A stretch of 64,000 nt of DNA from Phycisphaeraceae bacterium (lineage in GTDB: Bacteria > Planctomycetota > Phycisphaerae > Phycisphaerales > SM1A02), in the NCBI GenBank assembly GCA_019636755.1, contig JAHBWZ010000001.1, positions 372,001-436,000 on the forward strand, written 5' to 3'. Below the pieces are notes generated by a model. The model was given only the letters and a program-made list of their open reading frames with translations. It did not search any database and was not told where the DNA came from. Made by a program: the position numbers and the translations under genes. Below, in pieces: positions 62,333 to 64,000 of the stretch. Every line of letters starts with the position of its first letter. Position 1 is the stretch's first letter.

Positions 62333-63430
62333 ATGCATGTCGCCCTGATGCTCGATGCGGACCGCATGCGGGAGGAACTTCCGCTGCTCAACCGTCTTGT
62401 CGTGGGTCTCATGGCCGAGGGCATCCGCGTCACGCGGCTCGTCCCGGAAGGCCCGGTCGATGAGTTCCGTGAACAGGACGAGGCGCGCATCGCCCTGACG
62501 CGCCGGATCGAGATCCCGGGCCAGTCGATCCCCTGGCTGACGCGCTGGCGCGCGGAGCGCATCGCCGAGCAGCTGGAGCGCGATCCGCCTGACTGCCTGC
62601 TCCTGTCCGCCACGGATCACCTGCCCCTGGCCGCGCGGCTGGCGGCGCGGCTGGAGATCCCGCTCGCGATGGAGGTCTGGGAGGCGCGCCAGGCGATGCA
62701 CCCGCCGTCGCGCCGCCGGGTCGACCGCGTTTCGGCGTTCATCGCGCGCGGCGGACGGCTCGCGGAGACGCTTCGCGGCCGCGTCGATCCGGGCCTCGTC
62801 GCATGCGTTCCACTGGGCGTGGCGATTCCCGCCGAGCCCGCGCAGCCGCTGCCCGAGGACGGGCGGACGCTGGCGGTCGCCGCCGTCGGCCTGGGCGAGG
62901 ACGTGCCGGCGTATGTCGCCATGCTCGCGGGACTGGCGCGGTTTCTCCGGGAGTCCGATCTCGCGGTCAACGTCTTTCTCGAACTCAGGGACCGGCACGA
63001 TCGCGAGATCTGGCGCGAGGTGCGGCGCCATGACCTGCTCGGCGCCGTCTCCACGTTCCAGCACGCCGCGGCCCACCGCACGCTGCTCACCGCGTGCGAC
63101 CTGCTGCTCGTCCCGGAGCGCTCGGGCGTGCTTCGCTCGATTCTCCTGGAGGTGATGGTCCGGGGCGTCCCGGTCATCGCGGGCCTGGACCCGTTCCAGG
63201 ATGCACTCATCGCCGACGAGACCGCCCTCCTGATCGAGGCACCGGAGCCGGACGGCTGGCATGCGGCCCTGCTCCGGATCACCGGGGATCGCGCCGCGGC
63301 GCGGGCGCTCGGCGCGCGCGGCCGGGACCACGTCCAGGCGCATCACGGTTCGACGCAGCAGATCGAGCAGCTGGCCGGGGTGCTCCGTCTGCTGCGCAGC
63401 GGCGGGTCGTGGCGACTGGACGACCAGTGA
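62333..63430 (+). CDS. Glycosyltransferase, GT4-like
   Basis: 365 residues, GT-B fold. The N-terminal half starts HVALMLDADRMREELPLLNRLVVGLMAEGIRVTRLVPEG and contains SAFIARGGRLAETLRGRVDPGLVACVPLGV. The C-terminal half has LLTACDLLLVPERSGVLRSILLEVMVRGVPVIAGLDPFQDALIADETALLIEAPEPDGW, the usual donor-binding pattern with the conserved Glu replaced by a VPERSG-type loop. AGGGGG precedes the ATG by 6 nt. Donor and acceptor are unknown. Confidence 0.75.
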   Translation: MHVALMLDADRMREELPLLNRLVVGLMAEGIRVTRLVPEGPVDEFREQDEARIALTRRIEIPGQSIPWLTRWRAERIAEQLERDPPDCLLLSATDHLPLAARLAARLEIPLAMEVWEARQAMHPPSRRRVDRVSAFIARGGRLAETLRGRVDPGLVACVPLGVAIPAEPAQPLPEDGRTLAVAAVGLGEDVPAYVAMLAGLARFLRESDLAVNVFLELRDRHDREIWREVRRHDLLGAVSTFQHAAAHRTLLTACDLLLVPERSGVLRSILLEVMVRGVPVIAGLDPFQDALIADETALLIEAPEPDGWHAALLRITGDRAAARALGARGRDHVQAHHGSTQQIEQLAGVLRLLRSGGSWRLDDQ

Positions 63431-63601
63431 ACCGGCGCCCGGGAGTCCCGGCTCGCGGCCCCGGCGTTCATGCCTCCCGGGCGCCGGCGCCGCCCTTCGA
63501 AGGACGACTGCACAATCTGTCAAGAGTTCAGGCCGGCCTTGCCGAAGAGCAGGCGCGGGGATCCTCGCCCCGGATCGACTCATGCTGCTTTCTCCCCTCC
63601 G

Positions 63602-63638
63602 CCCCGCTGGCCACCTCGGTGGTCCAGCGGGGTTTTTT
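63602..63638 (+). terminator. Rho-independent terminator
   Basis: Perfect stem CCCCGCTGG (63602-63610) with CCAGCGGGG (63624-63632), inner stem CCAC/GTGG around a CTCG loop, then six T (63633-63638). It closes the glycosyltransferase transcript and lies just 23 nt before the pdxA ATG. Confidence 0.9.
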
Positions 63639-63650
63639 CACGTCGCCGAG

Positions 63651-63656
63651 TACCAT
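63651..63656 (+). promoter_or_regulatory. Candidate -10 element (TACCAT) of a leaderless promoter
   Basis: TACCAT ends 5 nt before the pdxA ATG. It is the only way to start a pdxA transcript after the terminator at 63602-63638, unless the terminator is an attenuator. Confidence 0.35.
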
Positions 63657-63661
63657 CCGGC

Positions 63662-64000
63662 ATGGCCCTCGTGCGGCGTCCACTCGACCAGCGACCGGTG
63701 ATCGGGATCACCCTCGGCGATCCGATGGGGATCGGCCCGGAGATCATCCTCCGCGCCCTCGCCGAGCCGGAGATCCGCCGCCTCGGGCGTTTCACGATCT
63801 ACGGCATCAACACGCAGCTCACGCATGACGCGGAGCGCGCCGCCATCGAACCGTTCTGGTACCGCGTGCCGGCGGAGTCCCCCCGCGCCATGGAGCCGAT
63901 GACCGAGCCGGTCGTGGTCCTGGACCACACCGGGTTCGACCTGCCGGCGTGGGGCGAGCGCTCGTCGTCGCGGATCGGCGGGCTGGCGTCGAAGGCGTTC
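63662..64000 (+). CDS. pdxA: 4-hydroxythreonine-4-phosphate dehydrogenase, N-terminal part
   Basis: 113 codons are visible; the gene runs off the window. VIGITLGDPMGIGPEIILRAL is the conserved PdxA N-terminus; GRFTIYGI and the nearby RIGGLASKAF also fit. PdxA oxidises 4-phosphohydroxy-threonine in pyridoxal phosphate synthesis. The metal-binding histidines lie outside the window. There is no Shine-Dalgarno site. Confidence 0.88.
   Translation, partial: MALVRRPLDQRPVIGITLGDPMGIGPEIILRALAEPEIRRLGRFTIYGINTQLTHDAERAAIEPFWYRVPAESPRAMEPMTEPVVVLDHTGFDLPAWGERSSSRIGGLASKAF

Overview
The window is about 70% GC, gene-dense and full of 1-14 nt gene overlaps. It looks like the chromosome of a Phycisphaerae-type planctomycete. 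The best taxonomic clue is the secreted parallel beta-helix protein at 57456-59282, whose C-terminus carries two dockerin-like Asn/Asp-Gly-Asp repeats ending in LSQWG / LSHWV, a common tail of secreted Phycisphaerae proteins. Classical Shine-Dalgarno sites are present for some genes but absent for many others. Several genes that begin transcription units instead have a TANNNT hexamer 5-8 nt before the start codon, which suggests leaderless transcripts.

Left part (1-20.5 kb). An aminotransferase and an MFS transporter read leftward. A rightward set follows: a WXG100-like protein, two small helical proteins and a 1333-residue membrane FtsK/SpoIIIE-type ATPase with long coiled coils. This resembles a stripped-down type VII (Esx) secretion locus. 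Next comes a leftward operon of seven overlapping or closely spaced genes (19454 to 6873): a coiled-coil membrane protein, a Fe3+-type substrate-binding lipoprotein, an ABC permease fused to an NHL propeller, a large vWA/GATase-like membrane protein, MoxR, DUF58 and a BatA-like vWA protein.

Middle part (20.5-43 kb). This is mostly core metabolism: DHH phosphoesterase and RibF, large NAD-glutamate dehydrogenase, GlgA/GlgC, complex I subunits NuoJKLMN, PgsA/PgpA, a lipoprotein, a small wHTH-like protein with a poly-Asp tail, pyruvate kinase and a secreted alpha/beta hydrolase.

Accessory island (about 43.0-57.4 kb). Base composition drops in several stretches (47-58% GC in lines counted by hand, against about 67-70% outside). 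A six-gene leftward operon encodes an SNF2-type helicase, a beta-class DNA methyltransferase, a RhuM-like protein, a type III Res-like helicase-nuclease, an FRG-domain protein and an unrecognised 394-residue protein. A PD-(D/E)XK-like gene faces it and overlaps its 3' end. This looks like a composite restriction-modification or defence locus. Repeat-rich non-coding DNA flanks it on both sides.

Right part (57.4-64 kb). The beta-helix exoprotein, a second iron-type substrate-binding protein overlapping pyrF, a DUF971 protein, a glycosyltransferase, a rho-independent terminator and the start of pdxA. No rRNA, tRNA, CRISPR array or intact insertion sequence was seen. All calls come from reading the sequence; no database search was run.
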